Shown one piece after another: positions 52,209 to 61,600 of a stretch of 64,000 bases of DNA. Every line of letters begins with the position of its first letter. Within the stretch, counting starts at the first letter, position 1. Below the pieces are notes generated by a model. The model was not told the DNA's origin, made no database searches, and was given only the letters and a program-made list of their open reading frames with translations. Source of the DNA: Chitinophagales bacterium (lineage in GTDB: Bacteria > Bacteroidota > Bacteroidia > Chitinophagales > CAIOSU01). The position numbers and the translations under genes were made by a program. Where the stretch lies: positions 62,001-126,000 of the forward strand of contig JBBDNB010000018.1 of the NCBI GenBank assembly GCA_040877935.1, in the 5' to 3' direction.

Positions 52209-55200
52209 ATGCAAGCCAAAGGACTGATTAAATTTTTCGTTGCAGCTTTAATTCTTGTTTGTCTGTATCAGTTGCTTTTTACCTATGTGTCTGTTCGTCA
52301 AGAAAATAAGATGGGACAGATTGCATTGGAAAGAACAACCAATGGACAGGAAATCGAGCAATTTGTACCAGTAGATGCCGAAAATCGTGCTGAAATTATT
52401 GATTCTATCAATAAGGAATGGACTCAAAACAAAGCGCGCCTGCTGGACTCTCTCTCCAGCGAAATTGTACTTGATATGTATTTTGCAGAATACAGCTATC
52501 AGGATGTAAAAGAAAGACAACTCAGCCTGGGTCTTGATTTACAAGGTGGAATGAGTGTGGTTTTACAAATTTCCCTTGAAGAACTCATTCGAGCAATGGC
52601 CAATGAAAGCGAAGACCCTGCTTTTAACAAAGCGTTGGAATTGGCAGTAGAGCGCCAAAAAAACTCCCAGGACAACCTGGTAAGTTTATTTGGAAAAGCA
52701 TACAAAGAAGTTGCTCCGGAAGGTAAATTGGCAAGAATTTTTGCTACTCCTGAATACAAAGATGTAATCACATTTAACTCTACAAACGAAGAAGTACTGA
52801 GTGTTATTTCTGAGGAAGCTCAAGGCGCTATTGGAAGAACATTTAATATTCTTAGAAGTAGAATTGACCAGTTTGGTGTTACACAACCAAGTATTTCTTT
52901 ACAGGAATCTTCGGGCAGGATTATTATAGAATTGCCTGGTGTTAAAAATCCCGAAAGAGCCCGACAATTATTACAGGCCACTGCAAAATTAGAATTCTGG
53001 GAAACCTGGGACAACAGGGATATTTTTAATCCGCTGATGGAAAGCAATGATGTATTGCTCGATATCCTTGGCCTAAACGAAAAAGAAGATTCAGTAGAAA
53101 CCGATACACTTCTAAATGATTTGCTTGGCGATTCAGAAAGTACTGATGAAGAAGAAGCTGAAACAGCAGAAGGAGACACTTTATCAGCCGAAGAAGACTC
53201 AGATGACCTTTTAGACCTGCTGGGTGAAGAAAGTGAAGCAGACACTTCAGATGACAATGAATTGCTTTCGGCTGAAGAAGCCCGCAAAAAATTCCCGCTT
53301 TTTTCCAATGGTTCTATCTTAATGCCAGCTACCGGGCAGGATGAGAATGGACAAGTAGTACTTCAGGAAGGCCCTGTTGTTGGATATGCTTTTGCACAAG
53401 ATAGAGATAAGGTAATCGAGTATCTCTCCTATGAAGAAGTAAGGGCATTGTTTCCTAGAAATATCAAATTCCTTTGGGGACATCAACCAGTGAGCAACAA
53501 TATTTATGCACTCTATGCCATTAAAACCAGGCCAGGTGAAGATAAAGCCCCAATGGAAGGAGATGTGATTGTAGATGCCCGTCAAGACTACGATCAAAAT
53601 GGCCGTCCGGATATTGATATGGTAATGAACTCGGAAGGTTCTAAAATCTGGAAAAAACTTACTAAGGAAAACATTGGCAGCAGCATTGCAATTGTTTTGG
53701 ATGATGTAGTATATACTGCTCCGACTGTGCAGGGTGAAATTGGTGGTGGTCGTTCTCAAATTACTGGAAATTTCACCATTAAAACAGCCAAAGACCTGGC
53801 CAATATTATTAAAGCCGGTAAGCTGCCGGCTCCCGCAAAAATTGTAGAAGAAGAAATAGTAGGTCCTTCACTTGGTGCCGAATCGATCAGAGCAGGATCA
53901 TTATCACTGGCCATCGGACTGGTACTGGTGCTTTTATTTATGATTGCCTACTACTCCACTGCCGGAATAGTATCCAATGTAGTGCTTGTACTCAACCTCT
54001 TTTTCATTATGGGTGTGCTCGCCTCATTTGGCGCATCACTTACCCTACCGGGAATTGCAGGTATAGTATTGACCATAGGTATGGCTGTAGATGCCAATGT
54101 CATTATTTTTGAAAGAATAAGGGAAGAATTGATCAGAGGAAAAGGATTGCGCCTGGCTATCTCAGACGGATACAGCGCTTCCTATTCAGCAATTATAGAT
54201 GCCAATGTCACTACACTTATCACAGGATTTATACTCCTGTTTTTCGGGCTTGGTCCTGTGAAAGGTTTTGCAACTGTACTGGTAATTGGTATTTTCTCTT
54301 CATTGATTACAGCAGTCCTGGTTTCCAGACTTATTATCGATAAATTCACAGATAGAGAAAAGGGTATTAAATTCTTTAATAAGTTTTCAGAAGGCTTTTT
54401 CAAAAACCTGGACTTGAAACTACTCGACAAAAGAAAGATTGCATATGGTTTGAGTTCTATTGTTATTATCCTTGGTCTTGTATCTATGATGACAAAAGGC
54501 TTCCAAATGGGTGTAGATTTTCAGGGGGGGCGCTCTTATGTAGTTCGCTTTGATCAAAGTGTAAAAGCAGTGGATATATCAAAAGCACTGGAAGATGAAT
54601 TTGAAGCTGCTCCGCAGGTAAAAACTTATGGTGCTGATAACCAGGTGAAAATTACTACTGCCTATAGAATAAATGAAGATGGAATTGAAATTGATGGAGA
54701 AATAGAGGAACTGCTTTACAGCGGTGTGAAAGAATTTTTCGTTGAACAACCTGATAAAGAAACCTTTCTTGCAGAACATAAAATGAGCTCTATTAAAGTA
54801 GGCCCTACTATTGCCGATGATATTTTGAAAGGCGCTTATTTTGCTGCTGTATTCTCATTTATTGGAATATTCCTTTATATTCTGGTGCGTTTCAGAAAAT
54901 GGCAATTTGGTCTGGGTGCTTTAGCAGCTGTTGTTCATGATATGCTTATTGTGCTAAGTATCTTTTCGATTTTTGGAGGCATTCTTCCATTCTCATTAGA
55001 AATAGATCAAGCATTTATAGCTGCATTGCTTACAGTTATCGGTTACTCTATTAACGATACAGTAGTTGTATTTGACCGTATCAGGGAATATATCAACTTG
55101 CATCCAACTACTGGCATTACAGGTACTGCAAACATGGCCATTGACCACACTTTGAGCAGAACATTGATCACATCACTCACAACATTATTTGTAGTCGTTA

Positions 55201-55340
55201 TTTTATTTATATTTGGTGGTGAAGTGATAAGAGGTTTCTCATTTGCACTGTTGATAGGAATCATAGTGGGTACCTATTCATCCGTATTCATTGCATCTCC
55301 TATTGCAGTTGATACTTTGAAAAAAGCAGGTACTAAATAA
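52209..55340 (+). CDS. secDF: SecD-SecF fusion protein
   Basis: A 1043-residue inner-membrane RND-type protein that uses the proton gradient to pull secreted proteins out of SecYEG. The SecD half has one N-terminal helix, LGLDLQGGMSVVLQI, a periplasmic P1 region, and a membrane domain with GMAVDANVIIFERIREEL (the conserved proton-relay Asp). The SecF half starts near residue 740 with MTKGFQMGVDFQGGRSYV and has YSINDTVVVFDRIREY. Fusion of the two is normal in Bacteroidota. Residues ~291-357 form a strongly acidic, Ser/Glu/Asp-rich low-complexity insert (TDEEEAETAEGDTLSAEEDS) within the periplasmic region of SecD, uncommon in the family. A clear terminator follows. Confidence 0.95.
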   Translation: MQAKGLIKFFVAALILVCLYQLLFTYVSVRQENKMGQIALERTTNGQEIEQFVPVDAENRAEIIDSINKEWTQNKARLLDSLSSEIVLDMYFAEYSYQDVKERQLSLGLDLQGGMSVVLQISLEELIRAMANESEDPAFNKALELAVERQKNSQDNLVSLFGKAYKEVAPEGKLARIFATPEYKDVITFNSTNEEVLSVISEEAQGAIGRTFNILRSRIDQFGVTQPSISLQESSGRIIIELPGVKNPERARQLLQATAKLEFWETWDNRDIFNPLMESNDVLLDILGLNEKEDSVETDTLLNDLLGDSESTDEEEAETAEGDTLSAEEDSDDLLDLLGEESEADTSDDNELLSAEEARKKFPLFSNGSILMPATGQDENGQVVLQEGPVVGYAFAQDRDKVIEYLSYEEVRALFPRNIKFLWGHQPVSNNIYALYAIKTRPGEDKAPMEGDVIVDARQDYDQNGRPDIDMVMNSEGSKIWKKLTKENIGSSIAIVLDDVVYTAPTVQGEIGGGRSQITGNFTIKTAKDLANIIKAGKLPAPAKIVEEEIVGPSLGAESIRAGSLSLAIGLVLVLLFMIAYYSTAGIVSNVVLVLNLFFIMGVLASFGASLTLPGIAGIVLTIGMAVDANVIIFERIREELIRGKGLRLAISDGYSASYSAIIDANVTTLITGFILLFFGLGPVKGFATVLVIGIFSSLITAVLVSRLIIDKFTDREKGIKFFNKFSEGFFKNLDLKLLDKRKIAYGLSSIVIILGLVSMMTKGFQMGVDFQGGRSYVVRFDQSVKAVDISKALEDEFEAAPQVKTYGADNQVKITTAYRINEDGIEIDGEIEELLYSGVKEFFVEQPDKETFLAEHKMSSIKVGPTIADDILKGAYFAAVFSFIGIFLYILVRFRKWQFGLGALAAVVHDMLIVLSIFSIFGGILPFSLEIDQAFIAALLTVIGYSINDTVVVFDRIREYINLHPTTGITGTANMAIDHTLSRTLITSLTTLFVVVILFIFGGEVIRGFSFALLIGIIVGTYSSVFIASPIAVDTLKKAGTK

Positions 55341-55363
55341 CAATTAACAAATTCAACAAACAT

Positions 55364-55397
55364 AAAACCGGTTACTATTGCAGTACCGGTTTTTTTT
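55364..55397 (+). terminator. Rho-independent terminator of secDF
   Basis: AAAACCGGT (55364-55372) and ACCGGTTTT (55385-55393) pair exactly, with an ACT/AGT extension in the loop. The T run reaches 55397. Confidence 0.88.
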
Positions 55398-55496
55398 GTT
55401 TGGGCATACCTTTGCAGCTTAAGTAATTAAATGAATTCGGTAAACTCCGAATACACTTATTTAAAAATCCAATTTCAAACAAGAGTAGTAAAAGCT

Positions 55497-55504
55497 TATT
55501 TTTG
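55497..55504 (+). promoter_or_regulatory. Candidate -7 box for the acyl-CoA dehydrogenase gene
   Basis: TATTTTTG matches TAnnTTTG 20 bases before the ATG at 55525. No -33 box was assigned. Confidence 0.45.
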
Positions 55505-55524
55505 CTCAAAATAAAACAAAACCT

Positions 55525-56679
55525 ATGTTGCCCAGAAATATTTATGAGGAAGAACACAAAATGTTTTTACAATCAGTTAAGGATTTTGCTAAAAAGGAAA
55601 TTGCGCCTTATCACGAGCAATGGGAAAAGGATAAAATGGTTTCCAGGGAATCCTGGAAAAAACTGGGCGAGGCCGGATTCCTTTGCATGCAAGCTCCGGA
55701 GGAATACGGAGGTCTGGGCATTACGGATTTTCGCTACAATGCGGCTTTTACAGAAGCGCTGGGGCTTACGGGATTTGCAGGGCCGGCAGTTGGCTACCCC
55801 CTGCATTCGGATATTGTATTCCCATATATTTTGCACAATGCCAACGAGACTACCAAAAAGAAATACATTCCCGGTATGGTCAGCGGAGAATTGATTTCTG
55901 CAATTGCCATGACAGAACCTGGGGCGGGCAGTGATTTACAAAATATCAGAACTACTGCTGTTGACAAAGGTGACTATTATTTGGTAAATGGATCTAAGAC
56001 TTTTATCACCAATGGGTATTTGTGCGATATCGCTGTGGTGGCTGTCAAAACAGACCCCAGTAAAGGAGCAAAAGGCATAAGCCTTTTAGTCATTGATGCT
56101 GATAGTGAAGGTTTTTCCAAAGGGGAGCCTTTTGAAAAAGTAGGTCTGCATGCACAGGATACTTGCGAACTGTTTTTTAACGATGTAAAAGTCCCAAAAG
56201 AGAACCTACTGGGACAAGAAGGTTCGGGATTCGCATACCTGATGCAGGAGCTTTCCCAGGAACGGCTGGTAGTAGCATTGGGAGCTGTGGCCGCTGCGGA
56301 AAACACCATTGATGTGACACTTCAATATGTTCAGGAAAGAGAGGCTTTTGGCAGTCCGATAGCTAAATTTCAAAATACCCGGTTTAAATTGGCTGAAATT
56401 ATCACAGAAACTCAAATACAGCGAGTATTTGCAGATCGTTGTGTGGAATTGCACAATGAAGGTAAACTGGATGCAGCATCAGCCTCTATGGCGAAATATG
56501 CCGCTACCGATCTACAATGTAAAGTAGCGGATGAATGCCTGCAACTGCACGGAGGATACGGTTATATCTGGGAATACCAGGTTGCACGTTCTTATGCCGA
56601 TGCCCGCGTGCAAAGAATTTATGCCGGAACAAATGAGATTATGAAGGAATTGATAGCAAGGAAGTTTTTGGGAAAGTAG
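55525..56679 (+). CDS. Acyl-CoA dehydrogenase (LCAD/IVD-type)
   Basis: A 384-residue flavoenzyme for the first oxidation step of beta-oxidation or branched-chain acyl-CoA breakdown. FAD and substrate motifs are AIAMTEPGAGSDLQ, FITNGYLCD and LHGGYGYIWEYQVARSYAD. The C-terminus reads IYAGTNEIMKELIAR, where the usual IYEGT glutamate is Ala. The likely catalytic base is instead the Glu of SQERLVVALGAV on helix G, as in long-chain and isovaleryl-CoA dehydrogenases. The electron acceptor would be ETF. Together with alkB, the desaturase and the DUF4442 protein it fits lipid use, but it is not in an operon with them. Confidence 0.92.
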   Translation: MLPRNIYEEEHKMFLQSVKDFAKKEIAPYHEQWEKDKMVSRESWKKLGEAGFLCMQAPEEYGGLGITDFRYNAAFTEALGLTGFAGPAVGYPLHSDIVFPYILHNANETTKKKYIPGMVSGELISAIAMTEPGAGSDLQNIRTTAVDKGDYYLVNGSKTFITNGYLCDIAVVAVKTDPSKGAKGISLLVIDADSEGFSKGEPFEKVGLHAQDTCELFFNDVKVPKENLLGQEGSGFAYLMQELSQERLVVALGAVAAAENTIDVTLQYVQEREAFGSPIAKFQNTRFKLAEIITETQIQRVFADRCVELHNEGKLDAASASMAKYAATDLQCKVADECLQLHGGYGYIWEYQVARSYADARVQRIYAGTNEIMKELIARKFLGK

Positions 56680-56698
56680 TTGATTCTATTTGAAAAGG

Positions 56699-58567
56699 TC
56701 AAAAAACCACTGCCGATATAACTTCTAATTTAATTTCCCTGTCGAGTCGTTTTTCTATTTTTGTTTTAATTTGACCTATTTTAGAATCATCAAGACTTGA
56801 TGAACTCACAAGCCTCACCGATACCACTACAGGGCTTGAAGGACGTACTTTCACATCTTTGATAGTTACATTTTCAATTTTATACCCTTCCAGCGCTTTA
56901 GTTATTTCTGCTTCTGTCATAATTTGCTTAAAGGAAAAAGAAAGCGGTACACAGATTAACGCAAGTAATACGAAAGAGTAAATCAAACCTCTCCTTGCAC
57001 GTTTAAATGGTGCAAAACCCAACAGCAAGAAAGTAAAACCAGCAGACATAATAATTCCTGACAAGTTGGTAAGGTAGAGCAAAAAGGATCCTGAAAAAAG
57101 TGACCAATCCATCCAGCCTACGCCAATTCCCGCTACTGCCAATGGAGGCACCAAAGCAACTGCAATAGCTACACCCGCAAGGCTTTTGGCAATTTCTTCC
57201 TTGGCATGCGCATAAGCTCCGGCAATTCCTGACGCTACAGCTATCCCTAAATCCAAGAGTGTAGGTGAAAGCCGCATATCCATTTCAGGCGTGATGATGC
57301 GCAATGGAATAATAATACTGACAAATGCAGCAAAAAGCAGGGACAAAACTGTACCCAAAAGAATGGTTTTTGAGCTGTCTTTTAATATAGATACATCATA
57401 GCGCACAATCGCCATTGAAAAAGAAACAATGGGCGGCATTAGTGGCGCTAAAATCATAGCGCCAATTATTACTGGTGATGAATTGCCATACAATCCAAAA
57501 GTGGCCATAATTGTAGATATAGCCATCAGCACTATATATGTTTTATTAAGCCTGGCATTTAGCCTAAGTGCTGTAAAAAGCTCCTTAAACTCTTCAGGTG
57601 TTGCTCTTGGAAGCCAGGGCATTTTGCGTTTTGTCAGCTCTTCCTTTTTTTCCCCATAGGGAAGGTTTTCGGTTTTGAAACTGTTTTTATTGTCGCTGCT
57701 GCTTTCTGTTTCTGTGAAAATACTGGGCAGCAACAAATGAATGGCTTTAGGCTTTACTTCAATTGAAATGTTTTCAGCGGTGAATTTTTCCCCATCAATA
57801 CTGAAGTCAATATTTGTTTCTGAGCTTATGTTTAGTGTTTTGGTTTTGATATAACCAATGAAGGAATCTTCTTTGTCAATACGGTGTCTGCCGGGCAATA
57901 TTCCTTTTATCAGAAATAAAAGCATTTCAAGTACACTCTGAGGCGAAACGATCAAAACATTAAAAAAACCTACATTTGAGCCCTCAAATGATTTGATTTT
58001 CCTACTCAGCGCAATACTTCCCGCTTGTGCCAATGCCACAATTCCCAGGGCAGAAGTATTGATAGAATTTTCCTCTCCCACAGAAAGTTTAAAAGCCTTG
58101 TGTTTCAGGTTTTTTACACGCCAGGTATTTTTGAAAATGCGAAAAATTTGAAGCAGCAAATTGGATTGAGCATTGGTTTCATCAATAAGAAAAATACTGC
58201 CTGTTTTAACAGATTGCAATACCGGTTTTTCATTGCAGAGCAACAGGTCAATTTCAGTGCTTTGTGATTCATCTAAAATGGCTTCGATTGCTTTATCCAT
58301 TTTAGAAGTTACTCCCAATCCCCTTTGTACATATTCTAAACCGGGATGCGGTAAAATGCCAAGTTCCCATTCTTTATCAGCCGCATCTATTAATAATTGC
58401 TTGAGGTCGGAATCACCTAAGTAAGTGATCAGTTTTACTTTTTCAGGCAATTGAGCGATTGTTTCAGAATTGAAAATTTCCGCTTTTATATCCTGCCCAT
58501 CAAAATGGGTGAGCACTTCATTTTTAAATGTCTCTTCCTGTGCCTTATCATATAATATTTGCAACAT
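56699..58567 (-). CDS. DUF389 membrane protein fused to a degenerate lipid-kinase-like domain
   Basis: A 622-residue protein in three parts. Residues ~1-290 resemble a diacylglycerol/lipid kinase: ELGILPHPGLEYVQRGLGV corresponds to the substrate loop, and DGEKFTAENISIEVKPKAIH to the C-terminal sandwich. The glycine-rich GGDGT nucleotide motif is replaced by YLGDSDL, so kinase activity is doubtful. A linker with KKEELTKRKMPWLPRATPEE leads to the DUF389 core (~330-520), with LNKTYIVLMAISTIMATFGL, NSSPVIIGAMILAPLMPPIV and several further helices. The C-terminal ~90 residues are soluble. The function of DUF389 is unknown. A palindromic repeat lies upstream of the start. Confidence 0.78.
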   Translation of the reverse strand: MLQILYDKAQEETFKNEVLTHFDGQDIKAEIFNSETIAQLPEKVKLITYLGDSDLKQLLIDAADKEWELGILPHPGLEYVQRGLGVTSKMDKAIEAILDESQSTEIDLLLCNEKPVLQSVKTGSIFLIDETNAQSNLLLQIFRIFKNTWRVKNLKHKAFKLSVGEENSINTSALGIVALAQAGSIALSRKIKSFEGSNVGFFNVLIVSPQSVLEMLLFLIKGILPGRHRIDKEDSFIGYIKTKTLNISSETNIDFSIDGEKFTAENISIEVKPKAIHLLLPSIFTETESSSDNKNSFKTENLPYGEKKEELTKRKMPWLPRATPEEFKELFTALRLNARLNKTYIVLMAISTIMATFGLYGNSSPVIIGAMILAPLMPPIVSFSMAIVRYDVSILKDSSKTILLGTVLSLLFAAFVSIIIPLRIITPEMDMRLSPTLLDLGIAVASGIAGAYAHAKEEIAKSLAGVAIAVALVPPLAVAGIGVGWMDWSLFSGSFLLYLTNLSGIIMSAGFTFLLLGFAPFKRARRGLIYSFVLLALICVPLSFSFKQIMTEAEITKALEGYKIENVTIKDVKVRPSSPVVVSVRLVSSSSLDDSKIGQIKTKIEKRLDREIKLEVISAVVF

Positions 58568-58598
58568 AATAGTAGAATGTGGAGCACTAAGATATACA

Positions 58599-58653
58599 AA
58601 CCTGAGCTCGATTATTATTTAAGAGCTGAGCAATAAATAATTTCCGAACTCAG
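58599..58653. repeat. Intergenic palindromic repeat, copy 3
   Basis: ATTATTTA (58614-58621) and TAAATAAT (58634-58641) flank AGAGCTGAGCAA. The block is the reverse complement of copy 2 (TTCGGAAATTATTTATTG and onward). The outer CCTGAG and CTCAG ends are also kept. Confidence 0.75.
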
Positions 58654-58688
58654 TTCACAAGCAAAATTAGAATTTTTGCTTAAATGCT

Positions 58689-61600
58689 TTAGAAAATGGC
58701 CCTCAATTGAGCACGTCCGGTATGTACCATATCGGCATTTCCCGTTTTTCGCCCTTCATATCCCAGACCTAGCTGGACATTCTTTCCAATGTTGCGGTCA
58801 AAAGTAGCAGACCAAATAAAATTATCCCCATCCTGGAGTCCTTGTAGAAAGGCAAATTCCAATGCGCTGTTTTCTGCTCCAGCATATTCTACAGAGGTAT
58901 AAGAAAAACTTACATTGATTGTACTTTTAGAAACCACATTGTACCTGCCTTCAAAGGTAAATTCGTTTTCTCTTGCGCTTTCACCTTGATCTCCTTTGAT
59001 ATTGCGTTTATCACTAAATTTGTAGAGTAGGCTAAGGCGGAATTTATTTTTATAAATAAAATTAAATTCAGGGTTTACTTCATAATAGTCAATAGAGTAT
59101 ATTCGGTCTGAAAATAATTGACTGTCATTTGCTCGGTTTCCTTTTGCTGCTTTTAGCACAGTGTTCAGTGCACTGATAATGTTCCAGCGTATGCGGATAG
59201 AGTTTTCATCAAGTGTTCTGCTTTCAAATCCGTTTACAAGGTTATTTTTAGATTTATTGTTTTTAAATGTATATTCCAGGCTATATTTATTATTGGTTCG
59301 GTTAAAAAAAACACTTTGACGAATTGAAGAATTAATAGCGAGCAATGATTCGTTTTCAGTGTCGAAAACAAAGGGATTAAAAACAGAAATATCTGCACCA
59401 CGAAAAACCTTCCTGTTGATTTGTAAGCTACTGAGTGTACTGAATCGTGCTATAAAACCGAGGAAACCTTTTTTGTTGCTGAGCAATGCTTTAGGATTAA
59501 TGTTGAGTACCTGATTGTATTGTGTAATATCTACTGGATCATATTCATTGGTAGGGGTTGCTACCCGTATATGGTTTGCGCGGTTTTGATTGGCTTCATT
59601 TGCCAGCTCAAATTCGTTGAGTTCTTTAATTCCATTGTCATTATAATCTGTTTGCGTATCCCATATATAAGTACCCTGTCCCAAAGGAACCTCTACATAG
59701 GTGTACTCTACACGCTGCTCTTGTCCAGAGCCCAGTTCGTACAAAATATTAGAAGTGATCATCCCCCTCAGAATATTCAGATTGTATTCTATTCTACCCA
59801 GATAATATTGTGCTGCTTTTTCAGTATTGCGCAGGCTGTCTTCATTGAAAAACTGCCTGTATTTTAAATTCCAGTTCAGCTTATGATGTTTGTTGCTCAG
59901 CCATTTTCCGGAAACAGCATAAGTATTGCTTGAATTTGAAAGTTGCAGTTCATTTTCTTCGGGAAAAAATTCCTGTCTGCGAATGTATTCAAAGCGTGCC
60001 CTGTTTGTTGCAGAATCAGCATTTTCAATATATACACTCCACTCATTGAACAAAAAACTCTGATTCAGCAACGAGTCGCTGTCTGCTGCATAGGTTTTAT
60101 TTCTTTCCGGAAAAAATATCCCACCTATTTTCCAGCCGTTTAATTTTTCAAAAGCTTTGTAGGCGTGCAATGTCGCCCGTGTAAATTTTGATTCCTGAAA
60201 TTCTCCCTCTGAATCAAGATGGCGCATATTAAAATCCAAGCGATAACCTTTTTTGTGAAATGAGCCATCTACTTCGTTGATATTGCCCTGGTACTCCTCT
60301 CCTACATTATAGGTAGAATAATAATAAGATGCATGTCCCCAATCGAGGTGTTCCAGGTTTGCCCCGGCTCTTGCCAGGTGTTCATCAGATGTACTTTGTT
60401 TGTTTTGGAAATTCCAGTCGCGGGTAAACTCCACATCGCGATAGCGCTCTATGGGGTTGAAATTTCTATTGATAAATTCATAAGCAGCTGTTGTATGCAG
60501 GTTGAATTTTTTGGATTTGTTTAGCGGGGTAGTCCGGTCGTAATTAACTGAAAGGCCGGATCCTATATTTGCTTCATTGTCAATTTCTGAAAAAGTATTG
60601 CGATCCCTATTGCTCATGGCCCCCTCTATTCTAATACGGTCGTGCTCTGTTGGGGTAAGCTCTATGCCACCGGTTAGAAGCTGTTTGCGCTGTGGAGCTA
60701 CCAGGAGTATAATGGGCTCATAAGATCCTTGGGGAATACCATTCACAGGTGCTACCCATTGAAAAACACGGCCATTGGCACTGCTTATTGCGGGAATATA
60801 ATTGCCGTTGTTTTGTCCTACAAAAGAAAAAGAAACGGTATAAAATGCATTCTCCGGATTGGTAGAATATTCAAAAACCGTATCATATCTGGCCCCATTG
60901 ATAATGGTGTCCTTTAATTGATAGAGTATTCTGTCAGGATCAAATTCTTCAATAGTGCGGTATCCCGGAAAAAGTGCATCTTCAGGATTGTTGCCGGCTT
61001 CTGCCAGAAATTGTTCCTGCTCATCTGTGATATCAGCCTGCGCGGGTTGGTTTTTATTGTCCTGTTCTGAATAAAAATTCAGAAATACTTTGGCTTTTTC
61101 ACGTTCATATACGCTGTTTGAGCTGATCAATGAGCGGAAATAATTTCGATCTGAAAATTCAAACTCTACGATCACCCTTTTGTCACGGGTCATCATCACA
61201 TTTGGTGTAAAGCGAATTTCCCCGAGGTTATAATCTATGATATAATCATTTTCAGCACCGCGGGTCATTTGCTTGCCATTTACAAAAACTCTTTCGGTAC
61301 CTGCAAGTATTATTATAAAGGATTCCCCGTTTGGCCCAGTGAGCCGATAAGGCCCCTGGTTTCCTTCACTTACATTCAACTCCATTCTATTAAACTGTCC
61401 CCTTGCAACAGCTATGCTGTTTCTTGTCCACAGCTCTCCTCCTTTTTCATCTATTTGAGTTTTACTTTGATAGCTGCCCCCTTGCAAATTTTTGAAAAAG
61501 CGCAGAAAATGCGATTCAGGATTTTTAATTTCATAATCGCCCACGGTAAGCTCGTGCGGAGCTTTTCTTATTTGAATAAAAACTTTGTCGAATTCCTGTA

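Noticed and set aside
56699-57600. Active diacylglycerol kinase function for the fusion protein
   Set aside because: The GGDGT nucleotide loop is not preserved.
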